Assembly (NCBI GenBank): GCA_963682025.1
Contig: OY821519.1
Span: 137,449,594 to 137,513,593, forward strand
DNA length: 64,000 nucleotides
Reading direction: 5' to 3'
From: Cordilura impudica
Taxonomy: Eukaryota; Arthropoda; Insecta; Diptera; Scathophagidae
The position numbers and the translations under genes are program-made. The notes under the pieces are model-generated. The model was not told where the DNA came from and did not search any database. It saw only the letters and a program-made list of their open reading frames with translations. Positions 10,040 to 22,859 of this stretch are shown piece after piece (positions within the stretch are counted from its first letter, which is position 1; every line of letters starts with the position of its first letter).

Positions 10040-12300
10040 GAATTAGAACAGGGAACGCGTGCACACTAATAGATCTATCAATTACAATCTGCTGCTTTTA
10101 GGACTGTGCGAAACTATGACGGACAGAATCAGAAGAACTCAATACCACCGATAGTCTTAAAATCATATACTCCGGCAATCCAGGTAACCAACCAGATCAA
10201 TCGGAAATCGTACGGAGAGAGAATTATAACAGCACGATTTCACACAAGAGCCCGAAATATTACCTGTGTGCAGTGCTACGCACCGACCAAATCATTAGAA
10301 ACATCACAAAAGGAAATGTTGTATAGCCACTTAAATAGAGTCCTATCCGCAATTCCCCACGGTGACATCATTGTAGTGATAGGCGACTTCAACGCACAGA
10401 TAGGCCCTGACAACACTGGATGAGGATAAATAATTGCGGGAGTGCCAATCTTGTGAAACGGGGAACCTCACAAAAGAGTGCACAAGATAACGTAGATATC
10501 ACCTGACAATGAGACAGAAAACCAAATCGACCACATAGCTACTAGCAGGACCTGGCGCAGTAGCCTTCTGGATGTGCGATCTGAACGGAGGGCTGATTGC
10601 AACTCATATCACCATCTAATTGATGGAATCTTACGGATTTTCGTAGCTGCCGTCCGTAAACCTAAATTTTCAGCGCGAAAGTACGATATAGCTAAGCTGA
10701 AAAATCCGCAAACTCTTCGCATTTACAGAGAAGAATTAAAAGCCGGAATAACTATACGACAATCTTATCCTTCCTCTGAGCGGCTAACAATTGAAAATAA
10801 CTTTTTTGATGCTGCAAGTAATCACTTCGATCGCAAAGTACCTGAGAGAACCCATTGTATGTCTGATGCCACCTGGAACCTCATTCTTGAAAGGAAAGCC
10901 TTACAAGAAAAATTCAACGCAGCCAGCCAAAACACTCGGTGAGAAATACTCGCTCAAAAATATATACGCACAACAAGACAAGCTGGTCAAGCACCCGAAA
11001 TGATAAGAGAATGTGGTGTAATAATCTTGCAACGGCTGTACAACAAAAAGTTCAGCGGAGCATAGTTCGAATGATCTCTATAGCATTACCAAAAAACTAA
11101 CTGGAAAAAACTTTTCGAACACCAGACCGCTGAGAAATCCCGAATGCGAACTCACAACATCTACGAAAGACCAACTGCAACTATGGAAACAGCATTATTC
11201 CAATATGCTTTCCTCAACAACTTCTAACTACCAAAATATATGCATCTGCGATTCCCACGAAAAAAGGCAAGATATCTCCATTGAATGGCCAGATATCGTA
11301 GAAGTTATGAAAGCTCTAGATCATTTAAAAACGAACAAGTCCCCTGGAGCCGACAACATATCGCCCAATATGCTTAAAGCCGACCCTCATTCTGCAGCGA
11401 ACATATTGCTTCCTCTTATTCAGAACTTCTGGCTCACACAGGGCTGTGTGCTGTCTCCCTTAATATCGTCCTAGACGTTGTAGTCCGCAATGCTGCTCAA
11501 GCTAATAGTGGTATCCACTGGGGTCGTAATCAACAACTTGAGAGCCTCGAGTACGCAGATAATATCTGCCTCCTCTCCCACAGCTATAAAGATATAACAT
11601 CTAAACTTAAATGCATCGACGCAGAGGCCATAAAAGCTGCTATAAAAATAAACGTTAATAAGAGTAAGGTAATGCACTGATATTTAGTAAACACCAACAA
11701 GTTTCGCATAGAGAACTTTGAACTAGAACAAGTCTCGTCATTTCGTTACCTAGGCAGCATCTTAACAAACACTGGTGGCTCCAGCAAAGATGAAACGTAC
11801 CGAATCTCAAAGGCCAACCAAGCATTCGGTATCCTTCGGTAAGTATCGAAATCTTCTGCCATATCCAAGAACACTAAAATCGCTATCTTGAACTCTTGTG
11901 TCAAGTCTGTGCTCCTCTGTGCGTGTGAGACATGGAATACGACAGAACAGTTTTTAAACTTTCTACAAGTCTTTGCTAATCGATTTCTCCGAAACTCCGG
12001 AGCTCTGGAGACAAACAAATCAGCTGCCCATCCATATTGAAATTTTGAACCGCAAATGGCACTGGATTAGTCACACGCTACGCAGGTCTTCAGATGACGC
12101 AGTTAAAATTACCATTGACTGACACCCACAGGGAAGGAAACTAAGAGTAGGCAGACCGTTACACACCTGGTATCGGCAACTAAACATCGAAGATAGACGT
12201 AGTGATCTAAGCCTGAGAGCACTCAAACAAATATCATCAAACCTAACCGAATGGAATAAATTCGTTGTGGCCCTTAGTTCACAATAGGAATCACAGGATA
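10040..12300 (+). mobile_element. Decayed RTE-like LINE with internal RT deletion
   Basis: Plus-strand non-LTR retrotransposon. The endonuclease part is visible at 10106-10423: T-C-V-Q-C-Y-A-P-T, then V-I-G-D-F-N-A-Q-I-G and D-N-T-G. The frame shifts and a degraded S-D-H-H-L block (Y-H-H-L-I, about 10605) follows. Reverse transcriptase begins at 11290 (W-P-D-I-V-E-V, T-N-K-S-P-G-A-D-N-I). At about 11430 L-P-L-I-Q-N-F-W runs straight into T-Q-G-C-V-L-S-P-L, so the fingers and the first catalytic Asp block are deleted. The YADD-like motif reads Y-A-D-N. Then come F-R-Y-L-G-S-I (11740), a C-E-T-W block and W-I-S-H-T-L-R (12055) with the P-Q-G-R-K-L-R-V-G-R-P end at 12125. Several stops; not functional. 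Confidence 0.75.
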
Positions 12301-12369
12301 TAATATATATACATATATTTAATATAATTTCAATTAACTCAAAAAATTCAAGATTCGATCCCACTCTTA

Positions 12370-13530
12370 AGTACTATTCCAATTCCTGATAAAATCTTTG
12401 TCTTCGAGCAAATTATGTTTCAACACAACTCCTCAATATTTTACCCTATCTGACTCAGTCATACTGCCATCTTCTCTTATATGGTTCAAATTAAAAAATA
12501 ATAATTTTCGCTGCATCGGGAAAGCTCAGTTAAAATGGCTGGATCATACTAAATCTGCGTTTTTTTATCTGTTAAATAAGCAGATCAAGACTTTGAACAA
12601 TAACGGCCCTACAACATTTCCTTAGTGAACTCTACATTTAAACGGCAACATTTAACTGCTTGAGTTATCAACCTGAACAAATTGCTTTCTGTTGAATAAA
12701 TGGTCATGAAAAACACCATATATTTTATTCCTAAGGCCCATAATCTTAAGATTTCATGGCTGGCCAGGTCAAAAGGTTTCGAGTAATCACAAAATGCTCC
12801 GGCAACAGCGCCTAAACCCGCACCAAGCCTTCCGCAAACAAAATCAATGTGTCTTCAGTTCCAGCAACTGTTTGAAAATCATATGTCCATTCAAATGACA
12901 TATATCATTAATTTCGAGAATGATTTCAGATTTGGTCATAAATTATGTTTTCAAAAACTTTATCTACAATTAAAAATAAGCTTAAGAGTCGAATATTTTG
13001 ATTATTATGTAGTTTATATTGTGTACTTTTAAACAACTCCGACTGGTTCCTTTTTCTGACATTTGTAAAATATATCTATTGGAATATCAGATACCGATAG
13101 TAATCTAGGGGTTATATTTTCATAGAGATACTTTTATTAATATTCAAATTATCAAAAATGCGTTCAATATTTGCCTTAATAACCTTATGAAGACCAAAAG
13201 TGGTCCTCTCTGGTATTAACGTACGAAAAATATTAATATCATTCCCAGGATCAATAATATTATATGTCTGCATATTATTAACAACACCAAAGTAAAATTC
13301 AATTAGAACTGTAGCTTTATCTTCATCCTGATTTAATAGATTCCCAAGCTCTTTATTATTATTATTTTATTTTTTATTTTTTTCAACTTTATTCCTATAA
13401 TATGTAGTCATGAAGTTTTTGTTGCTTATTTTAATAACTTTGCTTAATCGTTTAATTTAATCTGATAACATTTTATTATCACGAGTCTTGCTACGAAGTT
13501 TTAGTAATGACTCTTTTTACAAATTAAGGA
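12370..13530 (-). mobile_element. Decayed LINE reverse transcriptase
   Basis: Read on the minus strand from 13530 downwards. Near 13330-13150 is a stretch typical of the pre-RT region (F-Y-F-G-V-V-N-N-M, R-T-T-F-G-L-H-K-V). At 12840-12690 the first RT catalytic block survives as F-C-D-Y-S-K-P-F-D followed by S-H-E-I-L and L-G-I. Near 12610 is N-V-V-G-P-L-L-F, and at about 12455-12410 T-E-S-D-R-V-K-Y followed by G-V-V-L-K-H-N-L-L, the usual K-F-L-G-V-x-L-D-x-x-L block. Many stops and gaps. Jockey/I-like by style; clade not certain. Confidence 0.6.
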
Positions 13531-15582
13531 AAGTAGATTATTGGTCATCCCTGGCGTTAATTACCTGCATGCAAACGTTTAGTTGTTAGCTTTGTAGCTG
13601 TTTTAAATTTGTTTTTTATTTAGCGAACTTTTTAACTGTACACTCGTGTAATGGCTCAAAAGAACATTTCAAATATTCCAGAATATACACGATATCAAGA
13701 TCGAAATGATTTGTGATTTTGAATGCAGTTCCGCAATATTCTTAAACCAAATTTTATATTAATATTTTTTGACTTTAGTTGTGTATTACGTTTTTGGTAA
13801 TTTTAATAATTTCAATATTTTTTTTTTCCTAAATTGTGTTTAATTTAAGAGATTTCGCCTTAAGACCAGTATAAAATTCTAAATGTTTCACATTGCCATA
13901 ATGAAATCTATTATTATTTGTTTATTATGTGATAACAAAAATATTCGTATGTAATACATAACGATGACATCATGCCAGAAGGGCGTATTTACCAATTCCG
14001 CCAAATTGTAAATCTTTTGTCATTGGCATACATGTTTTAGAGTCTGAAAATTGTTCGAAACGCCTTTCTGTCATGCATTCCCCATATGACAAATCAAAAT
14101 AGACATACAGTTAGTGTTCAAATATGAACACGTTGTATATTAGACTAGATGTAACCCGGTGTGCTTCGCCTCATGCATTTTATTGGGCAATATTATTAAA
14201 TATTCTCAAAATAAATATAAGTTTCATTATGAAATGGCATCTGGCAAAGACATGCTTGACCCACAGATAACGTATTCTGTGGGATCATTGGTATATAAAT
14301 GTGTCTACAGGTAGTCTAGTTTAGTTTTCAGGATTATTGTACTTAGCTATTATGAAGTTTAATTTTAAAATAAAATTCAGAGTCTTACGAATATTCGAAC
14401 GAAACGGTTGTTTCAATAATAGAAATTTAGAAGTGTCTTAAAAACATTCAAGTGAAGACAGTCTTACAAACATTTTATTATAGAGTGTTTTACAAACATT
14501 CAGACGGCAAATTTTATATGATACATTTTACAAGAATAATCAGATTTCGAAAAAAAAAAATTTAAAATTAATTACATATTAAATCCTAGGCCGGTCTGAG
14601 TTCATTCTCGAGAAATCACTATATCACTGCAGCCCATTAAGTATTAAAAAATTGTATCCCAAATCAATTTCCAACTCCAATCCCGATTCTGGGATACGTG
14701 AATCACCACCTACCGCATCAAGTGTAATAAGTTGAAAAATTTGCTTCTCCAGAATATTGGGATACATTAGTCCAGTTGCTTTCACCGGTTGTGTTTATGG
14801 ATGATCTTCTGCTATTCATATGTTCTTTTACGACCCCTTTAATATGTTACAATATTGTCGACAAAAAGCATGACAAATATATTTCATAAAACAAAATTTC
14901 CGAGACACCCGTGTGAGAAAAAAAATGTACTTCAATATGATTTACTTGAAAAACGATTTGATTCGAGGAATGGAAAAACCCATTAGTGTTATTGAAAATT
15001 TAGGAATACAAATTCTTATATAAGATTTATAAAACAATAACTATTCAATAATAAATGTACATATTTAACTAAACTTTTCTTTGTTGTTTTCTTTGTAAGA
15101 AAATTATGAAAATTTTTCTGTTCTGATGTTATAACGATACGATAGTTTGAAAAGTTTTCGGCTTTTTCTTCTTATATTTGCCAAGAAAAACCTCAAGTTG
15201 GAAAATGAATTTGTGTTTATGTGAATTTTCAGTTTTCAGTTTTATTCAAAAGTTATTATGTATAACTTGTGTGCTCAAGTTTTATGTAAATACTCGTATA
15301 TAATAAGAAGGATATCAAAATTGTTTATGCATTATGAGCTAAAAAGAAACAACTGTATAAATAACTGTAAAGAATGTTCAATATTTTATAACTTCACATT
15401 TCATATTGACCACAAACATAAAAACGTAGAGTTGGTTCTTGTACACCACGTATACTAAATTACGTGTTGTCTGAAATTGCTTTATACAAGGAAAAAGTGT
15501 CGAACTAGAATTTTACTCAAATAATACCGTTATGTTCAAGTGGCTCCAGTAGAATGCTCGACTACACAATAAGTGACAAAAA
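13531..15582. other. Mostly unique AT-rich stretch
   Basis: No gene seen. At 14146-14180 the sequence CTAGATGTAACCCGGTGTGCTTCGC is the reverse complement of the family B Helitron-like end (terminal CTAG at 14146-14149), so a divergent minus-strand family B piece probably begins there. I cannot follow its body. Confidence 0.5.
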
Positions 15583-15775
15583 AACAAGTAAGAAAATTAA
15601 AGTCCGTCTATACCACACCTGTGTGGAGTTTTTATTAATTTTTTTGCCTGTAGATGTAAAAATGTTCACATCGGATGTCATATTTATATCGGAACTAGGT
15701 CGAAAAATGGACCGATGCTCAACATGTTTGGTAAAGTCATTTATTTTTTTCAAAAACATATGGCTAATTTCATAG
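15583..15775 (-). repeat. Partial DINE-like repeat copy
   Basis: Starts ACAAGTAAGAAAATTAAAG, then the GTTTTTATTAATTTTTTTG and GGACTAGGTCGAAAAATGGA-like blocks. It breaks off after TTCAAAAACATATGGC. Only the T-rich end of the family is present. Confidence 0.7.
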
Positions 15776-16277
15776 TGACGGGCATGACATTCAGAAATCT
15801 TTGTAATCCAATCATTAAAAGTTTTTCATTGTTCACAAAAATTAATCAAATTATGCAGACGGACCTATACAAAATATTTACCATTAGAAAAAGTGAGAAA
15901 GTATTATTGTCATTAATAATTGAGGCAGAAAGCGGTCGTGACAGACGTGACAACCAACAGATATAATTTTATTTATATGATAAGTAAAGAACGATTGTTT
16001 TTAGTTAATATAAGAGCTAGTTTATTAACGAAGCATATATGAAATATGAATTCTAAAATAAATTATAGTAAAATGAACTATTTTGTAATGTGACAGACAT
16101 GACACTGCCTTTACTTTCAAGATCACTTAATTACACTTTTTCTTTCTTACTGAAAAATAGGGGCTATGAAAATCTTAAATATATTTACGCTGATCCCTGC
16201 GAAATACACAAACAAAATTTAATCTTTCTCATTTTATACAAACCCACACATAATTTTCTCTCTTCTTAGTTACCGAC
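15776..16277. other. No gene seen
   Basis: AT-rich DNA between repeat copies; the short frame ending at 15966 matches nothing I recognise. Confidence 0.4.
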
Positions 16278-16741
16278 CAGTGCTGCTAATAAAATCTTCT
16301 GAAAATCGACAATTTTGGAAACTAAATTGCCAAAAGCGTCATTTTTGAAACAAGAAATTGTCAAGAAAATTTTACCGCTTATAAAATTTGAAAAAATATT
16401 ACAAAAGGAAACAATAAAATTTATTTATATCATTCATATTACGAATATTATTACAGCATTGGTTATTTATATATATATATAAATGTATTAGTGAAGAAAT
16501 TTCAACAAAAAAAATTTAACACAGCAATCAACTAAATAATTTTATTGATATGTATCTATAGCTGAAACATATAATATAGGTTTAAAGTATCGCCGTAATT
16601 AAATCTTAAATCTTAAATATAGATGCTGTTCAAGGTATTTGAAACGACTTGACCCATCATTATTTTCACAAATTTAACAAATCACTTTAACATATTGAAA
16701 ATCGTCGACATTACAACAAGTTGTCAAAATTGGCAGCACTG
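16278..16741. mobile_element. hAT-type MITE
   Basis: A 464-bp non-coding element with short terminal inverted repeats, CAGTGCTGCTAA on the left and CAGTGCTGCCAA when the right end is reverse-complemented. A CAGTG start is typical of hAT elements. The 8-bp flanks, TTACCGAC (16270-16277) and CTAATGAC (16742-16749), agree at five of eight positions, consistent with an old 8-bp target duplication. Internal sub-terminal blocks (GAAAATCG, GACAA) also mirror each other. Confidence 0.6.
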
Positions 16742-17544
16742 CTAATGACAATAGCACTATATATGCAGATTTCGTGTTACATATGGAATAAGTTGAACGT
16801 AAAAAATGCATCAAAAAAATAATATCTATTCAAATTCTTCTTTAAATTCCCTTTGTTGATCAATGAAAAAATTCTGCAAAAAAAGTAATGAATGAAATTT
16901 TAAACATTTTTGTTTTTCTCATTTAACGTCGTCCGATAAGCATGCATACTTCTTTTATCAAACTTAACTTTTCCGTTTGTCTGTTTTGTTTTTCATCTCA
17001 AAATTGTTTTGTATTATTAGGAGTGCTTTCGCTCAGGTTCTCTGATGGCCAGCACTTAACAAAAAGTATGCTTTTTTTGACAAATATTTGAGAAAAAAGA
17101 GATCTTCAATGTGGATTTTGTTGTTGTCCAACGTATGATTTCGTTTAAAGCACTGTATTGAAAAGCACTTGAAAAAATAGTGCAATATTAAGTTTAAAAT
17201 ATAAATAATTCTAACTTTGCATAATTAAGTTACATTGTAATTTAATTTAATTTTACTCATAATATTAATTTTTGCATAATTTGCTTTAAAGAATTTAGAC
17301 AAACATAGATTACGTAAATAGGTACATTTAAGATTTTAATTTGAATAATTTATTGAAATTATCATGGATGAATAAAGGCGATTTGGAATAATAAGAGTTT
17401 TTTTTTAAGTAAAACAAATACGCCCTTCTTTTTTATTTTTTGGATTTATAGATATTTTTGCAAAAATGTAGTTCTCTTTTTTCAGTTTTACATACATGTA
17501 GGTGTATTAGTGTTTGCACTTCCTTAAAGGGTGATAGGCTTTAA
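16742..17544. other. No gene seen
   Basis: AT-rich unique DNA with no repeat or coding signal that I can support. Confidence 0.4.
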
Positions 17545-18215
17545 AACCTTTTTTGCATTTCTGTTTCTGAATGCACAACATGTCGAGAGTGTTATGTCAA
17601 AATTTTAAGTAAATCAGAAAACTTAAGAAGATACAGGGTTTCCAGCGACCGGCCTCATACGGTATATATCATACGGTATATATAACATATATAAATAAGT
17701 TTTTAAAAAACTTTAAACCGATTTTCTCGGAAATAAATGTTCGAAGTCCGTGAACATCATAACTCAAAATTTACTTGACCGATTCTTTTGAAATTTTAGA
17801 CACTATATCTACACATAAATCATCAGGTAACCATGAAGAGTTGTTTTTAATTCCATTTTCTTCCCCATTTTTTAAAAACAAATACCAGAAATTGTATAGC
17901 AAAAATCGTTTTTCAGTTCAAAATGCCGCCAAAAAAAATTTGAAAATTCGTCACTACCTCAGGGAACATGTCACCTTTTAAACGTATTTCGATTGTTTTA
18001 TTTCACATGATCCGGTAACGAGTTATGATGTTCACCGCGAAACAAAATTGCCTCCGGAGATTCGCTGTCACCGACTTATTTATTAAAATTTTTAATTGAA
18101 AATTTTTTTAAAGATTCTTCAAATGTTATGCTATAACATGTATATGAAATAAATAATCCCACATTATTCATATCTTCAAAAAAGAATTATGATAAACTTT
18201 TTTTAACTTTTAAAA
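17545..18215 (+). repeat. Unclassified interspersed repeat E, copy 1
   Basis: About 670 bp shared with 44180-46085. Shared landmarks in order: ACGTCGAGAGTG-like block, GATACAGGGTTTCCAGCGAC, CGGCCTCATACGGTATAT, CGTGAACATCATAACTCAAA, TTGACCGATTCTTTTGAAAT, GTCACTAC, CATGATCCGGTAACGAGTTA and TTCATATCTTCAAAAAA. This copy lacks the two insertions that split copy 2, so it gives the empty-site sequence. No coding content and no class assigned. Confidence 0.75.
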
Positions 18216-18296
18216 CCTTGCGCTCCCTTAAGAAACTTTTAGGAACCTTGCTCTAAAACGTTTTTTTTTATGCTATTCTATTTTTTCTACAATAAA

Positions 18297-18365
18297 ATGG
18301 AGTTCGGTTATAACGAACTCGGCGGGACCGATCAAATTAGTTCGTTATAGACTAACCGTAGTATT
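18297..18365. repeat. Terminal-like fragment of a pogo/Tigger-type repeat
   Basis: GGAGTTCGGTTATAACGAAC with the palindromic core GTTCGGTTATAACGAAC, then CTCGGCGGGACCGATCAAAT and TTCGTTATAG. The GGTTATAACGAACT style resembles inverted-repeat ends of pogo-like elements. Only this end is visible. Confidence 0.3.
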
Positions 18366-18929
18366 TTTTTGTTTTGTCCGAAAGGTTTAATAACTTTTTT
18401 TAGTTGAATAAGTTTATTTATTTTGATGCATTTTAAAAAGTTATAAAACATAAATTAAATTATTAAGAAGATAGATATTAATAGTTTGTCTTAATAAGAC
18501 TAAAATTACCGAGTTTCTATCAAAATAAAATATTTTTTAAAATCATATAATATTAAAAACTCCTTATGTATAGAAGCAGAAAGTATAAAGCAAAGGTTGG
18601 CTACTGGCAAACTTATGCGAAAATATACATAAAAGGACCTTTTACAAAACTTCATTTGAAAATCGAAGTTTTTGGTTTGTATTTTTTACAACTGTTTTTC
18701 GATTTTTTTTTTTTAAAGAAATTTTAATTTTTTTTAAATATATAAAATATAGGAAAATTCTGAAATGAAAAAAAAAAATTGTTTGTTAAAGTCAAAATAA
18801 AGGGGCGCTTAGGCGCCACACAATCCACTAGTATTCAAATATTAATACAACAAACTATTGTCATATTTCGATGCCGTTTGCGCCCTTTTCTTTGAAATGG
18901 TATCAATAAAAACTATTTATATTAAAAAG
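18366..18929. other. No gene seen
   Basis: AT-rich. A small perfect hairpin, GGCGC-TTAG-GCGCC, lies near 18803. Confidence 0.4.
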
Positions 18930-19221
18930 TGGACCTTAGGTTGACTTTTGCATGGAATTACCCATATACAAACCAAACATGAGAAAAGTCTGTGCAATAT
19001 TCTTTTTTATAGATTTAAATGAAGATCCGGCATCAGCCTCATATAGGCATATAACTATGAAACTGATTTGTGTACTACTAATTAATGGTTGTTATAAATA
19101 CTAACAAACCAATTTTGAACTAGATCTACATGATAATTTGGATTTTTGGCAATTTAATTGGTCATTTGTATGAGGACTAGGTTTGAAGATGCACCAAATT
19201 TCACCAATTTTAATAGCTTTA
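18930..19221 (-). repeat. Partial DINE-like repeat copy
   Basis: Middle part of the family, from CATATACAAACCAAAC to TTTCACCAATTTTAATAGC, where it is cut by the CACTG-ended sequence that follows. Confidence 0.65.
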
Positions 19222-19713
19222 TTTAATATTTTTGGGATTTTTAACGCAAATTATCGACTAAGACCATTTTCTTTTCGAATGAAATTTATTGAAGAAACCG
19301 AGAAACATATTATAGATCAAACAGAAAGCAAAAAAGACTTAGTTTTGTGGAAAACATTTTCAAAAAGCACGAAAAAAAAATAATTCTTCCAACATTTTGC
19401 TTCATAAGCACCACAAAAATTTTCTAAATCAATTTTTTGAAAAATTTTCGTTGTTGCACAGATCTCTAGCAATAAGTTGGCTTTTACAGATTGAAAAAAT
19501 ATCAATTAGTCGACGAGTTATAGCCAAAAAACCATGTAAACAATATGCTGAAAATCGCCATTTGACTGCAAAGTTCGAAGGTCGATTAAAAAAAAAAAAT
19601 TCGAACTAACATAAACAAACGCCGCGATACGGGTCTTCTAATTTAACCTCTATTTTCACCCTTCACTCTCAGAATCGACCTAACTTTTGCTAATCTGAAT
19701 TTGTTCCACAGTG
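19222..19713. mobile_element. Lone terminal repeat of the CACTG-ended transposon
   Basis: About 490 bp matching both arms of the 28525-33609 transposon. Its right edge is GTTCCACAGTG, reverse complement CACTGTGGAAC, followed by ATA. It extends inward in common with the left arm as far as CATTAAATAAA-like sequence near 19225. Only one end is present, so it is a solo or deleted derivative. It contains short frames but no transposase. Confidence 0.7.
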
Positions 19714-19907
19714 ATATAGCCATCCAATATGAAGTTTTTCATATGCGAGGGCACAAAAAAATAATAACAATGCCACTCGAATTTGATTTATGCTTATTTT
19801 TAATATCTAATTAGTTGGACCTAAGAGAAAGGGGATCTAAACGCATGGTATAGACTATCTTTTAGTCGGTCTAGACCAACTATAATTTTTCTTACTTGCT
19901 TTTATTC
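19714..19907 (+). repeat. Partial DINE-like repeat, 3' end
   Basis: Carries the ATTAGTTGGACCTAAGAG block, CGCATGGTATAG and the hairpin end GTCGGTCTAGACCAAC, then TATAATTTTTCTTACTTG, the usual T-rich terminus of this family. Confidence 0.7.
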
Positions 19908-19935
19908 TATTTTTCCATGAATATATTAATAAAAA

Positions 19936-20551
19936 TTAGCAAATTCCAGCCCTCGAAATTCGACCGCAAATTCTAGGGAATTTTATTTTTGATGTGTAAA
20001 CATCTATACGGTAAATTTCTATTTCACAATACAATCATAAAAACAGCGTACATGTGAGAGTAACATTTTACGCGTAAGATGTGACCATTAAGACAAATTG
20101 GTATGACTTATGATTGTTTGGTGAAAAAATTATTATATGAAATAACCTTTTTGTCGCTGTTTTCTGCATTTTATTTATTACCAGATGTTTACACATCTCC
20201 CCTGTGATCGGACTCACATGATTTTTTTTTTCATTAAATAAAGACCCTAAAAGTATGTAATCAATTATAGCCAATTCACAAATCAACACAAAAAACAAAC
20301 TCATTTTTATTACAAATTCATTAACAAATTTAATAAACACACACATAGCATTGTATAATTTTATGTATGTGTTAGTAGCAACTTTAGATGCAATTTACTC
20401 AAAATAAAGGAAAAAATTTAAAAATCTGTAAATCTGCAAATTAGCTAAAAAGAAATACCTTTCAAGTAATGTACGTTTGGTCAAAATTGGAATAAAATGG
20501 TAGAACAAAACATCAGTCACAAGAAATCGCCTAGCCTATTAATATTATAGA
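19936..20551 (-). mobile_element. Helitron-like family A, copy 2, interrupted
   Basis: Minus orientation: starts TCTATAATATTAATAGG (plus-strand GA at 20550-20551, next base T) and ends CTAA at 19936-19939 followed by T on the minus strand. The 3' hairpin block CTCGAAATTCGA is at about 19953. It is split near its 3' end by a short element at 19996-20221; the other copies join the flanking TTTTATTTTT and CATTAAATAAAG blocks directly. Confidence 0.75.
19996..20221. mobile_element. MITE-like element M, copy 1
   Basis: About 226 bp. It starts GATGTGTAAACATCT and has the same 15-mer inverted near the other end (AGATGTTTACACATC at about 20184), followed by TCCCCTGTGATCGGACTCAC. It also has a CAATACAATCATAA and an AACAGCGTA block. 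Two other copies share this plan (21775-22019 and 23964-25491). Insertion within T runs hides the target duplication. No coding capacity. Confidence 0.65.
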
Positions 20552-21647
20552 TTATTTATTTAACTACAATTTTGCGGAAGAATGAAATGAGAAGTCAACA
20601 ACGGGTCTTGAGTTATAGCTGAAGAACTCAGCACTTACATCCTGACTGGGAATTTCTCACTCCCCAAGACAGTGACCCCGAAAATGTTTCATAGTGTTAT
20701 TAGCACGTTGTATACACACTAGATGGGTAGTCCACTATTTATATGATACATTTTTTTAATGGAAACTGGAAACTCAAATGTCAATAAAAATTTACGTAAA
20801 AAAGTATCCTTTTTATTTCTGATTTAAAAATGTTGAAATTTAATGTACCAGTATGCAGCACACATCATCGATTACTGTGAAAAGCCATTAAGTCTGTTTC
20901 TAAATCTTGTACTAATTTTCGTTAATAAACTATTCAAAAATTCTATCGTACCATACAATACCTTTACATATTTTTTCACAAATTGTTACATAGCAAAAAA
21001 AAAATATTCCAAATGTATGAATTAGTTTCGAAAACATAAAGAATTCTGTGATTAAACATCAGCTCAATGAATACAGCTGCTCATGCTACTAATGATACCG
21101 TATTCATTACTATACATTATTATCTCTTGTATTTCTTTTGGAAATAACAAAATATTTCAGGGCAAGAATTTAAAAATCAGGAAAGTGCAAAAATTAACAT
21201 AAACAGGAGAATTTTTTTTAGTTAAATAGCTCAAGCGTTACATACTATGATACGAAAATATCTCGCATTATTTAAAAAAGTTTTAACTTTCTAATGAAAT
21301 CACCGGATATTTACTAAATTTGGAACATGAGATTTTCTTTTTATTTTGACAACAACTTTTACAAATTTTAACCATGAACATTAATTTATATTAATTTTTT
21401 GAAATATGTGCTGGCAAAAAAAAAATAATTTTAATTAAAAAATATAAACTTGTTTTCACTACGTCATTTGGATTTTATGTTGTTAGTTCATAAAATAATG
21501 AAAACATAATTGACAGAAAATGGTGAGAATCAGTTGAGTCAATTTTTGGATGTCAGTGAATATGACACTCTTAAAACCAAGCACAGTTAAAAAAGTAACT
21601 TCTTCTAACTAATGACCTGTTAAAACGTAAATGTAAATATATGTAGA
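20552..21647. other. No gene seen
   Basis: AT-rich unique DNA; chance frames only. Confidence 0.4.
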
Positions 21648-21649
21648 TA

Positions 21650-22759
21650 AAGGGTGTCCCAAAATTCATGGAAGATTTGGATTCGCCGCCATTTGTGCAG
21701 TAAAGCATTGGCAGCCAAAAGAAAAATTCTGTTTGACAGCTGTTACAGTTTGAGGTTAGCAAAAATTAACCCCCGATCACAGGTGAAATGTGCAAACATC
21801 TAGTAATTAAATATTTTTTATGTCACTTTTTTAAAGCAAAGGTTTGTTGAATTAGCTGAAACAATTTTATATCATAATTTTTTCACCAATACAATCATAA
21901 CTCACACCGATTTGTCTTACGGCTCATAGCGTAACAGGTGAGCTCACATGTTACGCTGTTTTGTGATTGTGATTGTGAAATAGAAATTTACCCACTACGC
22001 ATATAGATGTTTACACATCAAAAAATCCTCGAAAATTCCATACTAGTCGGAATATCGATATAACATCATCAACTGTAATTAAAGTAATTGAAAAATGTAG
22101 GCAGACTCAATCAATTGGTGATGCTAAAAACACTGTTCGTCCAAAATTAAGCCATTAAAATGGCAATATTGAAGAAGTGCGTAAGAGTGTTGGTGAAAGG
22201 CCAGGAAATTCAATTCGTCATCATGGATAAGAACTGCAAGTTTCAGAAAGCTTTCTAGCCTCACTTGTCACCAGAGTCACAGCGAAGAGAGTTCGTTGAA
22301 TAAATTATTTAACATTAACAAGAAAATGTGGATTTTTCGAACATTCTATGCGATGGAGCTCAGCTACACCTTGATGGCTTCGCTTATCATTATAATTGCC
22401 GCATTAGGGATCAGAAAACCAGCATCCACAAATTGTCACTGTTTGGTGCTCATTTTGGGATGAAGTGCTGGATATAGCGACATGATAACTGAGAGACACA
22501 TCCCATATAGCCCGTAAATTACTACATAGGGTTATTTCTAGTCAAATTTCTATACTAATAAGTCCAGAATCACCCATTGAAGGAAGAAATTCAATATTGC
22601 TTCAACTAAAGAGTGCTTATGTACCAACAAAGCCGTGGGGGCCAGTAGCTCGATGTGTTCTTCAATACATAACCCTATCCTGTGTACTTTATGATTCAAT
22701 AAAAAATAAAAATGTAAAAAACCATGTTGTCTATTTAACTCAAATTTTGAGACACCCTT
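21650..22759 (+). mobile_element. Tc1/mariner-type transposon relic with TA duplication
   Basis: Terminal inverted repeats AAGGGTGTCCCAAAATT (left) and AAGGGTGTCTCAAAATT (reverse complement of the right end) are flanked by TA on both sides (21648-21649, 22760-22761), the superfamily signature. The decayed transposase reads on the plus strand at 22030-22480: K-V-I-E-K-C-R-Q-T-Q-S-I-G-D, I-E-E-V-R-K-S-V-G-E-R-P-G-N-S, then F-V-E followed by Q-E-N-V-D-F-S-N-I-L and H-L-D-G-F-A-Y-H-Y-N-C-R-I-R. In the first catalytic block S-D-E-A-H-F has become C-D-G-A-Q-L. A short MITE sits between the left end and the gene. Confidence 0.75.
21775..22019 (-). mobile_element. MITE-like element M, copy 2
   Basis: Minus orientation. 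The right edge ATAGATGTTTACACATC mirrors the start of copy 1. The left side has CGATCACAGGTGAAATGTGC and AAACATCTAG. Internal AACAGCGTAACATGTGAG and TTATGATTGTATTGG blocks match copy 1. It lies inside the Tc1/mariner relic. Confidence 0.6.
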
Positions 22760-22859
22760 TACAGAGAATATGGTCAAAATATTGACAAAAGATGCCCTTC
22801 AAAAATCCAATCTGTGGTTTTAATAAATGAACAAGTAACCAAAGGCTTGGTCTTTTATT

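Noticed and set aside
14270..14340. Core promoter suggested by TATATAAATG
   Set aside because: AT-rich DNA gives many such matches and no gene follows.
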